Of a stretch of 64,000 bases of DNA, positions 18,125 to 31,984 are shown in pieces. The translations under genes and the position numbers were made by a program. This DNA comes from VXNE01 sp963664635 (GTDB lineage: Bacteria; Pseudomonadota; Gammaproteobacteria; Pseudomonadales; Azotimanducaceae). The stretch spans positions 2,480,001-2,544,000 of the forward strand of contig OY761542.1 of assembly GCA_963664635.1 (NCBI GenBank). The letters are read 5' to 3'. Position 1 is the first letter of the stretch, and the number at the start of each line of letters is the position of its first letter. Below the pieces are notes generated by a model. It made no database searches. It was not told where the DNA came from and saw nothing but the letters and a program-made list of their open reading frames with translations.

Positions 18125-19351
18125 ATGGATTTCATGAAGATGCTCGCCGATTGGCGGCTGGTCGTGGCGCGTTCAGTGCTGGTGTTCCACGTGGTGTGCG
18201 CGGCGCTGGGTCTGGCCGCGATGCTCGCCGTGATCGCCGCGCCCTACATGTTGGACACGGCTCCGAGTGGCGTTGCGCTCGCTACTGCGGCCGTAACGGG
18301 GCTGCTCTGCGTGCTTGCGTTGAGCGCGCTCGGAGGTGGCGTTCGCTATGCGGTCTACGGCGACTTCAGGCTGCTGCCGAGCCGCAGTTTCCGTGCCTAC
18401 TTCCCCGGTGACGATGACGGTGCTGACTCCTCGGCGTACGTTCCGCCGCCGCTTCCCGAGCGCACCCAGCGCGCGAGCGACGACGAAATGATCGATGAGG
18501 CGGGCGAACTCCTGCTGACGAATCCAGGGAGAATCGGCGACCTCTTCGATCGGCTCCAGGGACGCCAATGTACTTCCCCCGGGGAGATCGCCGAGGAACT
18601 TGCTCCCCGTATCCGTGATCTCGGCCTCGAGGAAAAGTGCCGCGAGTTGTGGGAGCAGGGCTACACCGTCCTCGAAGATGTCGCATCGCCCGAGTTCCTG
18701 CGCGAGCTGCGCGCCCAGGCCATGGCCGCAGATCCGGGCGGCCTTCACGTTCTGCCGAAACACGCGGTGTTCGCCCAGGCGGCGCTCAGCGAGAAGTTGA
18801 TGGCTGTCGCGGAGTTCTCGGTCGGCGCCGGATTCATCTTGAGTAACATGGCTACGTCACTGAAACGGAAAGGCGAACCGGACCTCGGCATACACGCCGA
18901 CCAGACCTGGATGCCGGCCCCCTTTCCGGAGCACAACCTCATGCTGACGGCCTGTTGGGCTCTGGACGATTACACCGCGGAATCCGGGGCGACGACCATC
19001 GTTCCGGGGAGCGCGGCGCTGCGGCGGTATCCCACCCATGAGGAAATCAGATCGACCCCGAGCGAACCGATTCTCTGCAAGGCGGGCTCGGTGGTCCTGT
19101 GGGACGGCCGGGTCTGGCACGGCAACGGTCCCCGCACGATCGATGGCGAACGCGCCGTCCTGCACGTCACCTACACGCGGCTGGCGATGCGGCAGATGGA
19201 GACCTATCCCCGATCCGTCGAGGATCGGATGATCGAACGCTACGGCGAGCCGATGGCCCAGCTCATGGGTCGCTACGACTACCTGGCCAAGCCCGCCGGT
19301 AAGGAAGACATGCAGGGCTTCCTGCGCGCGGTGGCGTACGCGCGCAGATAG
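18125..19351 (+). CDS. Phytanoyl-CoA dioxygenase family protein with N-terminal membrane segments
   Basis: A 408-residue protein. The first 80 residues contain two hydrophobic segments (FHVVCAALGLAAMLAVIAAPYML and LATAAVTGLLCVLALSALGGG), unusual for this family. A PhyH-type Fe(II)/2-oxoglutarate dioxygenase follows from about residue 165. The iron ligands are visible as HAD in LGIHADQTWMP and the distal His in RVWHGNGPRT; the 2-oxoglutarate Arg is likely in ERAVLHVTYTR. AAGGAGG at 18109-18115 fixes the ATG at 18125. The gene sits alone in a scarred region, and the substrate cannot be told. Confidence 0.85.
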   Translation: MDFMKMLADWRLVVARSVLVFHVVCAALGLAAMLAVIAAPYMLDTAPSGVALATAAVTGLLCVLALSALGGGVRYAVYGDFRLLPSRSFRAYFPGDDDGADSSAYVPPPLPERTQRASDDEMIDEAGELLLTNPGRIGDLFDRLQGRQCTSPGEIAEELAPRIRDLGLEEKCRELWEQGYTVLEDVASPEFLRELRAQAMAADPGGLHVLPKHAVFAQAALSEKLMAVAEFSVGAGFILSNMATSLKRKGEPDLGIHADQTWMPAPFPEHNLMLTACWALDDYTAESGATTIVPGSAALRRYPTHEEIRSTPSEPILCKAGSVVLWDGRVWHGNGPRTIDGERAVLHVTYTRLAMRQMETYPRSVEDRMIERYGEPMAQLMGRYDYLAKPAGKEDMQGFLRAVAYARR

Positions 19352-19373
19352 GGCCCTCGGCCTGAGCCAACCA

Positions 19374-19523
19374 ACATGGCAGTCGCCGACGGAACCCATT
19401 GACGGCGTCGGCGTCCGCCTCCCGGCAGCGCTTGCCGAAGGCGATCGACGTGTACTGCGCGCCGTGACTGCTGTGGTGGATGACGCCGTGTGCGTCGCGC
19501 TGGCCGAGGGCGATGTCGAGCGC
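19374..19523 (-). pseudogene. IS3-family transposase fragment
   Basis: The minus strand reads ALDIALGQRDAHGVIHHSSH then GAQYTSIAFGKRCREA, which is the DDE core around the second Asp region of IS3 OrfB (normally HHSDRGSQYTS.AF). After a one-base shift it continues SMGSVGDCHV, the following conserved block. Both ends are missing, the catalytic Asp of HHSD is replaced by Ser, and it abuts the stop of the transporter gene. Confidence 0.8.
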
Positions 19524-19525
19524 GA

Positions 19526-20992
19526 TTACCGCGCTCGGCGGGCCTGTAACGCCCGCGTTATCGTGGCATGGCGCGCCTTGTCCAGTCGATAGAGCAGAAA
19601 CAGCGCTATACCCGCCGCGGAAAAAATCGAAGTCGCAGGGCCCACGAAGAAGCCCAGGTTCCAGATCACTTCCTCAGGCACGGAACCGTAAAGCGCGTCT
19701 TCCGGAAAGGCGATCAGATCCAGAATCGCCCCACCGATCATCAGTCCAAACGCCCCGGCAGCCTTGCCGGAAAACGACCGCGCAGCGAATATCGTTCCCT
19801 CTCGTCGTTGGTGCGTCCGATACTCGTGTGAGTCGGTGAGGTCAGCATAGATTGAACTGTAGGTGACGGCGGCAATTGTGCCCGTGACCGCGTTCAGCAG
19901 CGAAACTCCCAGATTGATGTACAGGACCCAGGGTGAGCTGTTGCCCGGGTACCAGGAGACATCCATCAGGCGCAGACAGATGGGAATGTTGGGCAGAACG
20001 AGGTACGCAAGGGAAGACCCGATCATCGTGTTGCGCTTGTCGAAGGTTCGCGTAACCCATGGTACGAGTGCAAATGCGACAGGCAGTCCCAACAACGTCG
20101 TGCCGCCGAAGTAAGCGAGCTCCTCCGTCTGCAATCCCCAGAAATGCAGGTTCATGAACGGACTACCGACCGACTCGATAAAGCCGAACAGGTACCAGAG
20201 CATGAATCCGGCGAAAATCACGAAGAAGTCACGATCCCGGAATACGTCCCGTACGTCTCGCACCATGTCAATGAACGAGAAACTCGCCGCGGTCTCCGGC
20301 GCCTCCAGATTGGGAATCTCGCCGGCGGTACCCAATACGCAAAAACCGATCGACCCAATGAGAATGATCCCCGCCACCAGGGTGAAGGTCCGGTAGCCTT
20401 CCGCGTTCAACAGGCCCGGGTTGAACTCATCGGTCGTCGGAAAGAACACCCAGTACACCGCAAAACCGATAAGGGCACCGCCAACGCCGCCGATCAACGA
20501 ACCAAATGAGTATACGGTCGACCTTTGCAGATAGTCGGGCGTCATCTCCGCGCCCAGCGCAAGGTGGGGGATCACGAAAAAGGTCAGCGCCGTTCGTACC
20601 AGAATGGCAAACACCGTCAACCAGGCGAAGCTGCCAATCGCAGACAATCCGTCCGGGGGATTGAACAACGCGAACAAAGTGATGGCTATCGGTATGGCTG
20701 ATGCTGCCATTACCGGATGGCGACGGCCGTATTTGCCTTTGATCCGATCCGACAGACTACCGACCAGGGGGTCAGTCACCGCATCGCAGAACAGAGCAAT
20801 GCCGAGCGCGAGTCCGGTCAATGTGCCCGAGAGGCCGACGATTTGCTGGTAGTAGAATAGCAGCAGCGAGTACAGCCCGACAGTAACTACCGCCGGGCCG
20901 AGTTCACCTGAACCGTAGGCTGCCATTACGGGGATGGAGAGGCGTCTGCTGGAGCCGGACCGAGCGGCCTGGGCTTTGGTCACATCATTCAA
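19526..20992 (-). CDS. GPH-family (glycoside-pentoside-hexuronide) cation symporter
   Basis: Major facilitator of 488 residues with twelve hydrophobic segments. GPH/MelB features include the first helix region AAYGSGELGPAVVTVGLYSL, the motif DAVTDPLVGSLSDR and the loop KGKYGRRHPVM. Members import sugars or other solutes with Na+ or H+; the substrate cannot be deduced here. It lies between an IS3 fragment and an unrelated operon. Its codon use is visibly less GC-biased than its neighbours (many A/T third positions), which suggests acquisition by transfer. Confidence 0.9.
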   Translation of the reverse strand: MNDVTKAQAARSGSSRRLSIPVMAAYGSGELGPAVVTVGLYSLLLFYYQQIVGLSGTLTGLALGIALFCDAVTDPLVGSLSDRIKGKYGRRHPVMAASAIPIAITLFALFNPPDGLSAIGSFAWLTVFAILVRTALTFFVIPHLALGAEMTPDYLQRSTVYSFGSLIGGVGGALIGFAVYWVFFPTTDEFNPGLLNAEGYRTFTLVAGIILIGSIGFCVLGTAGEIPNLEAPETAASFSFIDMVRDVRDVFRDRDFFVIFAGFMLWYLFGFIESVGSPFMNLHFWGLQTEELAYFGGTTLLGLPVAFALVPWVTRTFDKRNTMIGSSLAYLVLPNIPICLRLMDVSWYPGNSSPWVLYINLGVSLLNAVTGTIAAVTYSSIYADLTDSHEYRTHQRREGTIFAARSFSGKAAGAFGLMIGGAILDLIAFPEDALYGSVPEEVIWNLGFFVGPATSIFSAAGIALFLLYRLDKARHATITRALQARRAR

Positions 20993-21043
20993 ACGAACAC
21001 CACTCTACCAGCGGGCAAAGCATCCACGGAATGGGGGTCGTCC

Positions 21044-21544
21044 TTAGCGCAGGTCCGCGGAGGCGATGTACTGGCCGAAGCTCTCGCACCAGATGGTCAC
21101 GGCACCGGCGCCAGTGAACGTGTCCGCAGCGGCCGTGTACACTTGGGATCCGGTGAAGCTCTTGAGGCGGGCGATGCGGGTGCGGTCGGCGTCGGCCTCG
21201 AAGTCGGCTTCGTCGTCGACCCCGCCGCGGGTGTTGAAATAGACCCAGAAGTTGGGCCCGGGGCCAACCTCGAAGTCCGGCTGCAGCTCGATCAGGACGT
21301 TGCCGTCGTCGCCGCGGTAGGCGCGCACGCCGCCCCGTCCCCAATGGGCGGCGTCCTGCCCGGCGGTGCCCTCCCGAAAGCGTGTCTCCAAGAGCACGGC
21401 CACGTCGCGGCCGGCCATCGCGGCGACGGTCTCGTTGACCGCCGGCGGAGGAAACAGGAAGGGAAACGCCACCAGCATGCCACCGGCGCCGGCGACGCCG
21501 CCGATCACGATGCCGGCGAGCAGGCCGATGACCGTCCGTTTCAC
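21044..21544 (-). CDS. DM13 domain protein, membrane anchored
   Basis: A 166-residue protein. An N-terminal membrane segment (VIGLLAGIVIGGVAGAGGMLVAFPFLF) acts as anchor or signal. A DM13 domain fills the rest (FVGPGPNFWVYFNTR-type core, LKSFTGSQVYTA, VTIWCESFGQYIASADL); the conserved Cys near the end is present. DM13 domains are proposed to be redox or electron-transfer modules related to DOMON. The GTG start at 21544 is 22 bases downstream of the thiolase stop, so the two are probably co-transcribed. Confidence 0.82.
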   Translation of the reverse strand: MKRTVIGLLAGIVIGGVAGAGGMLVAFPFLFPPPAVNETVAAMAGRDVAVLLETRFREGTAGQDAAHWGRGGVRAYRGDDGNVLIELQPDFEVGPGPNFWVYFNTRGGVDDEADFEADADRTRIARLKSFTGSQVYTAAADTFTGAGAVTIWCESFGQYIASADLR

Positions 21545-21566
21545 GGGCGCCGTCCCGGGGTGGCGG

Positions 21567-22712
21567 TTACACGCGCTCGATGGCGACCGCGGTGGCCTCG
21601 CCGCCGCCGATGCACAGGGCCGCCACGCCACGCGTGCCCCCCGTTGCGTGCAGGGCGTGCGCCAGCGTCACGATCAGCCTGCTGCCCGTGGAGCCGATGG
21701 GATGTCCCTGTGCGCAGGCGCCGCCGCGGAGGTTGACCCGGTCCGGGTCGAGCCCCAGCTCCCGGACGGCGAGCATGGTGACCATGGCGAACGCCTCGTT
21801 GATCTCGAACAGGTCCACCTCGTCCCTGCTCCAGCCGACGCGGGCCAGCAGCTTCTCGATCGCGCCGATCGGGGCGATGGTGAACTCGGAGGGGTGGATG
21901 GAGTGCGTGGCGTGACCGACGATACGGGCCAGGGGCTCCCGGCCGCCGAGCGCCTCTTCGCCGGCCAGCACGAGCGCCGAGGCGCCATCGGAGATGGAGC
22001 TCGCGTTGGCGGCGGTGATGGTGCCGTCCTTCGCGAACGCGGGCCGCAGCGACGGAATGCGGTCCATCCGCGCGCGCCGCGGCTGCTCGTCCTCGTCGAC
22101 GTCGCCAAGGGGCGCGATCTCGTCCGCGAGGCTGCCGTCCTCCATGGCCCCGAGCGCCTTGGTGAGCGAGCCGATGGCGAAGGCGTCCATGTCCTCGCGC
22201 GTCACCTGGTGTCCATCCGCCGTCGACTGGGCGAAGCTGCCCATGGAGCCGCCGGTCTCGGCGTCCTCGAGCCCGTCGAGGAACATCGCGTCGACCAGTT
22301 CCCCGTGTCCCATCCGCTGACCCCGGCGGGCCTTCGCCAGGAGGTAGGGGGCGTTGCTCATGCTCTCCATCCCGCCGGCGACCACCTGGCGGGCGCTGCC
22401 GGCCCGGATCAGGTCGGTCGCAAGCATGGTGGCCTTCATGCCCGAGCCGCAGACCTTGTTCACCGTTGTCGCGCCAACACCGTCCGGGATCTCCGCAAGC
22501 CGCATGGCCTGCCGCGCCGGCGCCTGGCCGAGGCCGGCGCTGATGACGCAACCCATGAGCACCTCGTCGATCTGGGCGGGTTCGGTCTCCGCCGCGCGGA
22601 CCGCGGCGCCGATGGCATGCGCTCCGAGTTGCGGCGCCGACCGGTCGGCGAGGTTGCCGAGGAAGCTGCCGATGGGCGTGCGTTGGGCGGCGACGACGAA
22701 TACTTCGTTCAC
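21567..22712 (-). CDS. Acetyl-CoA C-acetyltransferase (thiolase)
   Basis: Thiolase of 381 residues that condenses or cleaves acyl-CoAs. Catalytic residues are visible: nucleophile Cys in VNKVCGSGMKA (about residue 88), His in CAQGHPIGSTGSR and the second Cys in ALCIGGGEA near the C-terminus. The PhaA/AtoB-like length and N-terminus (VFVVAAQRTPIGSFLG) suggest a short-chain biosynthetic or degradative thiolase. Start is GTG at 22712, with AGGAG upstream. Confidence 0.93.
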   Translation of the reverse strand: MNEVFVVAAQRTPIGSFLGNLADRSAPQLGAHAIGAAVRAAETEPAQIDEVLMGCVISAGLGQAPARQAMRLAEIPDGVGATTVNKVCGSGMKATMLATDLIRAGSARQVVAGGMESMSNAPYLLAKARRGQRMGHGELVDAMFLDGLEDAETGGSMGSFAQSTADGHQVTREDMDAFAIGSLTKALGAMEDGSLADEIAPLGDVDEDEQPRRARMDRIPSLRPAFAKDGTITAANASSISDGASALVLAGEEALGGREPLARIVGHATHSIHPSEFTIAPIGAIEKLLARVGWSRDEVDLFEINEAFAMVTMLAVRELGLDPDRVNLRGGACAQGHPIGSTGSRLIVTLAHALHATGGTRGVAALCIGGGEATAVAIERV

Positions 22713-22774
22713 GATGTCTCCTGGTCGGGTGCGTGGTGCCCGTTCTGGTGCGATGGGTGCGAACCGGCGGTCGG

Positions 22775-23284
22775 TCACGACTCCCGGTACCGCGGGATGA
22801 GCTCCGCGAAGTTGCACGGCCGAAAATCGATGTCGAGCTGGTTGCGCAGGATCTTCTCCCAGCCGGTGCGGCAGGCGTTGGTCGAGCCGGGCAAGGCGAA
22901 GATCAGCGTGCCGTTGGCGAGGCCCCCGACGGCGCGGGACTGGATCGTGGAACTGCCGATCTCTTCGAGAGAAATCTGCCGAAAGAGCTCCCCGAATCCG
23001 TCGATGGTCTTGTCGAACAGGGGTTCGAGGGCTTCCGGCGTGCGATCGCGCCCGGTGAACCCCGTGCCGCCGGTCGTCAGGACCGCATCGACGCCGGGAT
23101 CGGCGATCCAGGCCGACACGCGCGCACGGATGCGGTAGATGTCGTCCGTCTCGATGGCGCGTCCGGCCAGCCGGTGGCCGGCCTCCGCGAGGCTCGCGCA
23201 GAGCAGGTCGCCCGAGGTGTCGTTCTCGGGCGTGCGCGTGTCGGAGACCGTCAGGACGGCGATGGCCAAGGATTCAGCGCTCAT
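22775..23284 (-). CDS. moaB: MoaB/Mog molybdopterin adenylyltransferase-like protein
   Basis: A 169-residue MoaB-family protein. The molybdopterin-binding loop is VLTTGGTGFTGRDRTPEA, and SDTRTPENDTSG near the N-terminus and ALPGSTNACRTGWEKIL near the C-terminus are family blocks. The family adenylates molybdopterin, although some MoaB proteins lack that activity. It lies upstream of the thiolase with a 62-bp gap, and is divergent from the large carboxylase. Confidence 0.9.
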   Translation of the reverse strand: MSAESLAIAVLTVSDTRTPENDTSGDLLCASLAEAGHRLAGRAIETDDIYRIRARVSAWIADPGVDAVLTTGGTGFTGRDRTPEALEPLFDKTIDGFGELFRQISLEEIGSSTIQSRAVGGLANGTLIFALPGSTNACRTGWEKILRNQLDIDFRPCNFAELIPRYRES

Positions 23285-23418
23285 GAAGAACGGCTTCCAA
23301 GTTTGCGGATTTGCGGGAGATTACATTACAGTAGCGCACCATTTTGTGCATGGGGCGCAGGAGCCTTCAGCCGGGGAGCGCGAGGGGCCTGCCCCTCGCA
23401 AGAAACCGGCGGTCCCGT

Positions 23419-28341
<4,923 letters not shown>

Positions 28342-28361
28342 CGCGACGCCCGCGCGGCAAC

Positions 28362-29048
28362 TCATCCGAACGCGTCGAGCGCCCCCCGCACGACACAGGC
28401 CGCCCCGAGCGCCAGGATCACGTGGCCGCCGATGCGGCGAAAACGATGGTCCCGCAGGCGCGCGAGCAGGCGCGTGCCGATGCGCGCCCCGGCGACTGCG
28501 ACCAGGCACGCCAGAGCGAGCAGCCAGCCCGGCACGTCGACGTCGGTGCCGGCGCCGCCGACCAGGAACCCGTAGTAGCCGACCTTGGCCAGGTGCCCCA
28601 GCGTCTGCGTGAACGCCTTGCTGGCGACGACCTGAAAGCGGTCCAGGGTGGTGTTCAGGTAGAAGGCGTCGAGCAGCGGCCCGGAAGCCCCGGCAAAGAG
28701 TTGCGCCGCCGTGACCACGATGCCGCAGCAGAAGGCCGTCGCGGGCCGGCGGATGTCGAGAGCCGCGAAGCGGGGCGTCGCGCGGGCGAGCCAGGGCAGC
28801 GCGCCGACCAGCATCAGCACGACGCCCGGTTCGGGCACCAGCGTTGCGGCGGCGAAGCCGGCGACGACGACCGCCGCGCCCGCGGCATACGGCGGCACGA
28901 TGCCCCACTGCACGTGCTTGCGCAGGAACAGGCAGCGCGCCCCGTTGGAGGCGGCCTGCACCGCCCCGTGCACGATCATCGCGGTCGCGACCGGCAGCAG
29001 CAGCACCAGGACGCCCATGAGGACGAGGCCGCCGGCCATGCCCAGCAC
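28362..29048 (-). CDS. TauE/SafE (TSUP) family permease
   Basis: Small membrane protein with six or seven hydrophobic helices. The family start SGVLGMAGGLVLMGVLVLLLP and the second-half motif ASKAFTQTLGHLAKVGYY are present. Members export sulfite, sulfoacetate or related organic anions. The listed GTG start cuts into the first helix. The frame continues upstream for 19 more codons, back to a CTG at 29105 preceded by GAGAGGAAAGG, and would supply the missing part of that helix, so a CTG start is likely. It is divergent from the LysR gene, which may control it. Confidence 0.82.
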   Translation of the reverse strand: MLGMAGGLVLMGVLVLLLPVATAMIVHGAVQAASNGARCLFLRKHVQWGIVPPYAAGAAVVVAGFAAATLVPEPGVVLMLVGALPWLARATPRFAALDIRRPATAFCCGIVVTAAQLFAGASGPLLDAFYLNTTLDRFQVVASKAFTQTLGHLAKVGYYGFLVGGAGTDVDVPGWLLALACLVAVAGARIGTRLLARLRDHRFRRIGGHVILALGAACVVRGALDAFG

Positions 29049-29185
29049 GCCGGACAGGACGGCCGTGACGAATACTGTGACGAGGATGACGGTCCAGACG
29101 AGCAGGGGCCTTTCCTCTCAGAAGAGACCATGCAGAATAGTTGGCATTATGATGCTGTCTCGGCAGGAATGATTGAGCCGCCGCC

Positions 29186-30040
29186 ATGATCGAGAATCTC
29201 GAAACGCTGGTCGCCCTCTCCAGGACCGGCACGATGATGGAAACGGGCACCGTCCTGAAGATCTCCCAGAGCGCCGTTTCCAAGCGGATCTCGGCCCTCG
29301 AGCGCTACTACGACCGCAAGCTCGTGGAGCGGCAGGGGCGCCGCGTCGCGCTCACGCACCACGGCACGCGCCTGGTGGAGAAGGTCACGCCGCTCATCTC
29401 CGAGGTGCGCAGCGTCTTCCTCGAGGACAACGCCCTGCGCAAGGGGAAGCTGATCCTCGGCGTGTCCGAGGCGATCCTGGCGAGTTGGGGGCCCAGCCTG
29501 TTCTCGCGCGTGCACGAGGCGCTTCCCGAGGTGGAACTCGATTTCCATGCCCAGCGCTCCCCCGTGGTCCTCGACCGCATCCGCTCGGGCGAATACATGA
29601 TTGGCATCTGTACCGGGTCGGCCGACGCGGATACGGACCTGCAGAGCGAGCTGGTCCGGCTCGAGCCGATGGTCATCGTGCCCTCCGGCCTCACGGAAAT
29701 CGACTTCGAACCGGGCGCGGCGCTCGACGTGATCACCATCGAGTCCCGGTCCGGAGCGTGGGCGTCCATCGAGGACGACATGCGCCGCCTGCACCTGCGC
29801 CGGAGCGCGTCGCTCGAATCGTTCTTCGCGGCGGCGCAGATGGCGCTCGCCGGGTTCGGGCACGCGCTGGTGCCGGAAGGGGTCGCCAGGACGCTCGGCG
29901 TCGCGCCGCAAGCCCTCATCCCGCTCGGTGCGGAGGGCCTGAACCGGCCGGTGCGGTTCGTCGCCCGCAAGTCGATGTTCTCGCGGCCCCTCGTGCAGAG
30001 CTTCTACCGCGAGGTACTGCAGGAGGCGGGGAGACTGTAA
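29186..30040 (+). CDS. LysR-family transcriptional regulator
   Basis: A 284-residue regulator. The N-terminal winged helix-turn-helix (residues 1-60) contains the LysR recognition helix QSAVSKRISALERYYDRKLVER. The effector domain begins about residue 88 (GKLILGVSEAILASWGPSL). It is divergently oriented to the TSUP permease with an A/T-rich 80-bp gap, the usual arrangement for a regulator of that transporter; the ligand would then be the transported anion. Direct autoregulation is expected but not shown. Confidence 0.9.
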   Translation: MIENLETLVALSRTGTMMETGTVLKISQSAVSKRISALERYYDRKLVERQGRRVALTHHGTRLVEKVTPLISEVRSVFLEDNALRKGKLILGVSEAILASWGPSLFSRVHEALPEVELDFHAQRSPVVLDRIRSGEYMIGICTGSADADTDLQSELVRLEPMVIVPSGLTEIDFEPGAALDVITIESRSGAWASIEDDMRRLHLRRSASLESFFAAAQMALAGFGHALVPEGVARTLGVAPQALIPLGAEGLNRPVRFVARKSMFSRPLVQSFYREVLQEAGRL

Positions 30041-30149
30041 CAGGAATGCCGGCCCGACGCGGGCGTGGGCGCTTCGCTGCTTCGCTTGAGGCGGTAAGCG
30101 CGTCAGGGTGCGACAATGCCGGCGATGGGACGCCCTTCTGGAGCCAGCG

Positions 30150-31436
30150 ATGCTTGAGCACCTCGCGCTTGACAACGTGGGGCCGGCGCGAGCAATGCAA
30201 CTCGACTTCGCGCCCCGGGTCAATCTGATCACCGGCGACAACGGTCTGGGGAAGAGTTTCCTGCTGGATCTGGCGTGGTGGGCGCTCACCCGGCGCTGGC
30301 CAAGGGACGTGAACCTCCGCATGACGTCTGGCTACCCGGCCCGGCCCCACAATCCCGCCCGGGACGCCCGCATAAGGGTTGGTTTGCGTGGGCAAGCCGG
30401 GCCGGTCGATTACGAGGCCGAATACTCCCGGCCGGACCAAGGCTGGTCGCTCCCTCGGGGCCGGCCGCCGATGCCGGGATTGGTGATCTATGCGCATGCC
30501 GACGGGTCCTTCTCGGTGTGGGACCCGGCGCGAAACTACTGGGACGATCTGCAGCGCCTGCCTGCGTATGTGTTTACGGAAGCGGAGGTCTGGGATGGCC
30601 TGACGCGTACCGTCAACGGGCGCGTGATCCCGCTGTGCAACGGGTTGCTGTCCGACTGGTCGGCATGGATCCGCGCGAACGACCACAATGCCCGGCGTAT
30701 GGAGTCCGCGCTGGTTGCGCTGTCTCCGCCAGGGAGCCCTTCGCAGACGATCAGGCCTGGGCAACCCGCTCGACTGTCGGTGGACGACGCTCGGGACATC
30801 CCTTGCGTCGAGACGGCGTACGCCGGGCAAGTTCCCATCCTGCATGCCTCCTCCGGGTTGCGCCGAGCCGTGGCACTGGCGTACATGCTGACGTGGACCT
30901 GGAGCGAGCATCGAATCGCGGCTAGGCTGCGGCGCGATGAGCCCACCGAACAGATCGTGATGCTGTTTGACGAACTGGAGAGCCACCTGCACCCAAGGTG
31001 GCAGCGGTCGATGCTCCCTTCCCTTCGTAGCCTCGGATCGTCCCTGCCCGGCAGTGGACAGTTCCAGTTGGTCGTCTCGACGCACTCGCCACTGGTACTC
31101 GCTTCCGCCGAGCCGTGGTTCGACCCGGGACAGGATGCCTGGTTCGACCTCGACTTTGGCGGGGAGCCTCCCGAAGCGCTGCTCCAGCGCCGAACCTTCA
31201 CCGCGCGTGGCACTACTGCGGGCTGGCTGACCAGCGAAGCCTTTGACCTCCAGACCGACCGCAGCCTCGAGGCGGAGCGCGCCTATCTGCGGGCGATGGC
31301 CCTGCTGACGCAGGAAGAGCCCGCGCTTGCGGATGTCATGGAGGTCCACGACCAACTTGTCGCGACCTTTCCCGACGTCGACCGGTTCTGGGTGCGGTGG
31401 AACGCCTTCGTTGAGGAAAGGGGCGGAGAGCCGTGA
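30150..31436 (+). CDS. AAA ATPase of a Septu-like ATPase/HNH pair
   Basis: A 428-residue ABC/SMC-type ATPase of the AAA_15/AAA_21 group. Walker A is GDNGLGKS (residues 29-36). An ABC signature-like HASSGLRRAVALAY is near 230. Walker B is QIVMLFDELESHLHP near 268-282, followed by a His switch LVVSTHSPLV. It overlaps the HNH gene by GTGA, so both are translated together. This pairing (ATPase then HNH nuclease) resembles PtuA-PtuB of Septu anti-phage defence and related retron-associated modules. Lower GC at third positions than the flanks fits acquisition. The start at 30150 is the first ATG giving the ATPase fold. Confidence 0.82.
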   Translation: MLEHLALDNVGPARAMQLDFAPRVNLITGDNGLGKSFLLDLAWWALTRRWPRDVNLRMTSGYPARPHNPARDARIRVGLRGQAGPVDYEAEYSRPDQGWSLPRGRPPMPGLVIYAHADGSFSVWDPARNYWDDLQRLPAYVFTEAEVWDGLTRTVNGRVIPLCNGLLSDWSAWIRANDHNARRMESALVALSPPGSPSQTIRPGQPARLSVDDARDIPCVETAYAGQVPILHASSGLRRAVALAYMLTWTWSEHRIAARLRRDEPTEQIVMLFDELESHLHPRWQRSMLPSLRSLGSSLPGSGQFQLVVSTHSPLVLASAEPWFDPGQDAWFDLDFGGEPPEALLQRRTFTARGTTAGWLTSEAFDLQTDRSLEAERAYLRAMALLTQEEPALADVMEVHDQLVATFPDVDRFWVRWNAFVEERGGEP

Positions 31437-31819
31437 TTCGGGTCACGCCGGCGCCTGAGCCCGAGTCGTTCGATCGCACGGTGCGCCAACCGGGACTTCG
31501 TGCGCTCGAGCGATTGGCGGAGAGTCACGCGGGATCCAGGGATGCCGTTGCGCCCGGAGAGTTACCGACGTACTGGCGCAATGCGCTGGAAGACCTGTTG
31601 CAGAGCTATCAACGGGTGTGCGCGTACCTGTGCTTCTACATTCCCCGAGGGACTGGGGCGCCCTCCACCGATCACATGATCCCGAAGTCGACAGCGTGGC
31701 AGCATGTCTACGAGTGGAGCAACTACAGATTAGCCTGCACCTTGATGAACTCGCGCAAAGGCGTGTCGGCGTCGGTTTTGGATCCGTTCGACGTTGAAAA
31801 CGGGTGGTTCGTTCACTAG
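31433..31819 (+). CDS. HNH endonuclease partner of the ATPase (possibly truncated)
   Basis: A 128-residue protein starting with GTG inside the ATPase stop. The N-terminus RVTPAPEPESFDRTVRQPGL and the HNH core STDHMIPKSTAWQHVYEWSN ... LACTLMNSRKG give D80-H81, N97 and N106 as likely catalytic or metal residues. The usual zinc Cys pairs are absent. Related ATPase-linked HNH proteins, as I remember them, run on for roughly another 100 residues after DPFDVENGWF, whereas this one stops two residues later. That suggests a 3' truncation, although the catalytic core is complete. Confidence 0.75.
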   Translation: MIRVTPAPEPESFDRTVRQPGLRALERLAESHAGSRDAVAPGELPTYWRNALEDLLQSYQRVCAYLCFYIPRGTGAPSTDHMIPKSTAWQHVYEWSNYRLACTLMNSRKGVSASVLDPFDVENGWFVH

Positions 31820-31984
31820 ACGAATGCGAAAGAACGGCGGCCATGTCGTGCGAAACATCGTGTGCGGAAGAATGCGGAAGCTACCGGAATCAAACGGTCG
31901 TTTGACGCTCGGGGGGGGTGTCAGTCCGGGTTGGGACGCACCATGTGGGCGTGCTCGGTCTGCGCAAGAGTGCGCTGGGAGGGG

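Noticed and set aside
29106..29185. LysR-box operator between the permease and LysR genes
   Set aside because: The gap is A/T-rich but I could not find a clean T-N11-A palindrome.
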